Assembly (NCBI RefSeq): GCF_003173735.1
Contig: NZ_CP029551.1
Span: 2,876,001-2,940,000, forward strand
Length of the DNA: 64,000 bases
Source of the DNA: Methylobacterium radiodurans
GTDB taxonomy: Bacteria > Pseudomonadota > Alphaproteobacteria > Rhizobiales > Beijerinckiaceae
Direction: 5' to 3'
Every line of letters begins with the position of its first letter. The stretch's first letter is position 1. Under the pieces are notes generated by a model. The model did not search any database. It was not told the origin of the DNA and saw only the letters and a program-made list of their open reading frames with translations. Position numbers and translations under genes: made by a program. Positions 62,681 through 64,000 of this stretch are shown here, piece after piece.

Positions 62681-62875
62681 ATGGGCCGCGTGAAAGACGA
62701 CTTCTTCGACAGCCTCACGCCCGACGAAGAGCGCGAGCTCTACGACCGAGACGCCCAGCGACCCGGTCCCGACGAGCCCGACCCGCAGCTCGACGCCGAG
62801 CCCGAGCTCCCCTTCCCGCCGCTGCCGTCCTTGGCTTCGGAGGGCTTCTCCATCCTCGACGACTGCCCCTTCTGA
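62681..62875 (+). CDS. Small acidic protein with SSB-like C-terminal tip
   Basis: 64 residues, strongly acidic and Pro-rich (DAQRPGPDEPDPQLDAEPEL), mostly disordered, ending SILDDCPF, again an SSB-Ct-like tip. The 14 bases CCCCTTCTGAGGAG that encode the end of the tip, the stop and the next Shine-Dalgarno are identical at the end of the preceding gene (62661-62674 versus 62866-62879). The protein has no DNA-binding domain, so it may act as an SSB-tail decoy or adaptor. Confidence 0.55.
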   Translation: MGRVKDDFFDSLTPDEERELYDRDAQRPGPDEPDPQLDAEPELPFPPLPSLASEGFSILDDCPF

Positions 62876-62885
62876 GGAGATCCCA

Positions 62886-63704
62886 GTGACGCAGGAAGAC
62901 CACGACGCCATCGAGCGCGAGCGCGCCGCCTTGCTGGAGACCTTCGAGCTGGCCCTCGCGTTCGGCGGCTACGGCCCCGACCGCTACCAGGCGTGGAACG
63001 CCTACGTGAACAGGGACGTGCTGCGCCTCTTCAAGGGCCACGACTGGCTCGGTCCCGAGGAGGCCGTCACCGCGTACGGCTCCCGCGTCGCGCGCCGCTC
63101 CTACGCGCTCGCCGGTCCGCACGTGGCCTGGCGCAACACTGGCAACCACCTCCACTACGCGCTGCGTCTCGGGCTCGTAGAGGAAGTGACCGATCCCGCC
63201 CGCGGCCGCGGCTGGCGGCTCGTCCACCAGGACCTGCACTGGGTCGTCGAGGGCGAGGGCGCCCGGCGGCACGCGCGCCAGATCCGCGGCCTCCCGCCCG
63301 AGCAGCAGGCGGCCGAGGACCGGAGGCAGGCCCGGCTCGCGAAGCTCGCGGCAACGCTCGATCGGAAGGCGAGGGAGCAGGCCGACGAGAAGATCGCGGA
63401 GGCGGTCGCCTATCTCCTGAAATACACCCCGGACTTCGTCGTGCCGGAGCACTGGGCTCGCTCCGGGCCGGTGCCGGCCTGGGCCGTTGGCCTCCCCCTC
63501 GCCGAGGCGGCCGCCATCGTGCGGGAGGCCCACCATGCGGCCGAGATGCCGAGGTGCCGGTTGCGGTCCTGGGTACCCGCCCTGTGGAACGCGGCCGACA
63601 ACGCCTTCGCCATCTACCACGACGCCAACCGCCGGGCTGTCGCGCGACCGGCTCACGCCGCGATCCCCGCCGACGACGCCGAAGCCCTGGAGATGCTGCT
63701 GTGA
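62886..63704 (+). CDS. Hypothetical protein
   Basis: 272 residues from a GTG after GAGGAGATCCCA. The sequence has a helical N-terminus (ERERAALLETFELALAFGGY), a central WRNTGNHLHYALRLGLVEEV segment that could be a winged helix, and a charged middle. No domain is firmly recognised. It is in the same operon as the SSB-tip genes and overlaps the next gene (GTGA). Confidence 0.5.
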   Translation: MTQEDHDAIERERAALLETFELALAFGGYGPDRYQAWNAYVNRDVLRLFKGHDWLGPEEAVTAYGSRVARRSYALAGPHVAWRNTGNHLHYALRLGLVEEVTDPARGRGWRLVHQDLHWVVEGEGARRHARQIRGLPPEQQAAEDRRQARLAKLAATLDRKAREQADEKIAEAVAYLLKYTPDFVVPEHWARSGPVPAWAVGLPLAEAAAIVREAHHAAEMPRCRLRSWVPALWNAADNAFAIYHDANRRAVARPAHAAIPADDAEALEMLL

Positions 63705-64000
63705 CCACGCCCATCAGACCCACGCAGATCCGCTGCAAGGACGGCAAGATCTTCTCCGTCCAGCGCCTAGGCGGCGGGATCACGGTCCACGCCGACTTCC
63801 GCGATCCGGCGGTCGTCGCGTCCGGCCTCGGCCGGTACATGACGTTCCACGAGCCCGGGGATGGATCCGCCGAGCACACGGGCATGCCCGTAGAGATCGT
63901 GCGGGCGTACGCGAAGGCGCACGGAGGCGTCGCCGAGGCCGGCGCCGAGGCGCTCGCCCTGCTGAAGAAGCTGCCCTCCGAGGCCGCCGCCCCCGCTCCC
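63701..64000 (+). CDS. Hypothetical protein, 3' end outside the window
   Basis: At least 100 residues from a GTG overlapping the upstream stop (GTGA). It begins MTTPIRPTQIRCKDGKIFSV and continues with a beta-rich segment (GGGITVHADFRDPAVVASGL), then a helical Ala-rich part open to the right edge. No family recognised. Confidence 0.45.
   Translation, partial: MTTPIRPTQIRCKDGKIFSVQRLGGGITVHADFRDPAVVASGLGRYMTFHEPGDGSAEHTGMPVEIVRAYAKAHGGVAEAGAEALALLKKLPSEAAAPAP

Overview
The window is very GC-rich with strongly biased codon use. It reads as an accessory replicon, probably a large plasmid, of an alphaproteobacterium, most likely Methylobacterium or a relative. That placement is an inference from base composition, gene style and the density of small plasmid-type genes; no rRNA, tRNA or core chromosomal marker is present. 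A Rep_3-like initiator gene (55429-57474), flanked upstream by four copies of a palindromic 16-mer, supports the plasmid reading.

Layout. (1) 1-6.9 kb: small plasmid or phage-type genes, including a minus-strand run of tightly coupled genes (397-2382), an AAA+ ATPase (2795-4465) and a metallophosphoesterase (5741-6571). (2) 7.0-9.7 kb: a compact minus-strand operon of an RNase H-fold-like protein, a Ser/Thr protein kinase and a 62-aa protein, with an unknown gene divergent from it. (3) 9.8-17.0 kb: an arsenic island with arsH, arsR, two arsenate reductases of unrelated folds, ACR3, then a HEPN-like gene, a second arsR, a flavin monooxygenase-like gene and an MFS exporter. (4) 17.1-23.6 kb: a copper/silver cluster behind a CueR-type promoter: a Met-rich secreted protein, a YtkA-like protein, CusB, CusA and DUF411. 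(5) 23.6-29.5 kb: an eight-gene minus-strand operon under a mer-type operator with MerR, three HMA proteins, an atypical P1B ATPase with YPC in place of CPC, a CcdA-like protein and an MFS transporter. (6) 29.8-42.1 kb: a CopZ-like chaperone, an unusual fused RND adaptor, an HME-RND pump, two DUF305 proteins, a cysteine-rich Csp copper store, a CopA ATPase and a DUF4396 protein, ending in an ABC exporter that has lost its ATPase domain. (7) 42.5-47.6 kb: a PbrR/ZntR-type regulator divergent from a Zn/Cd/Pb ATPase, followed by lspA, a lipoprotein L,D-transpeptidase and ccdA. (8) 47.6-52.8 kb: a Czc-type RND pump and adaptor. (9) 53-64 kb: plasmid backbone with rep, a ParB-like fragment and small hypothetical genes, two of which end in SSB-like C-terminal tips.

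The metal genes form a layered defence: regulators sense As, Cu, Zn/Cd/Pb and probably Hg; P1B ATPases, ACR3 and MFS proteins clear the cytoplasm; RND pumps and periplasmic Met/His/Cys-rich proteins handle the periplasm. No outer-membrane factor gene is present for any of the three RND pumps, and no cueR gene accompanies the two CueR-type promoters, so both must come from elsewhere in the cell. The best candidate for an undescribed system is the mer-operator operon at 23570-29517, which has mer-like sensing and MerP-like proteins but no merA or merT. Second is the kinase operon at 6977-8659.
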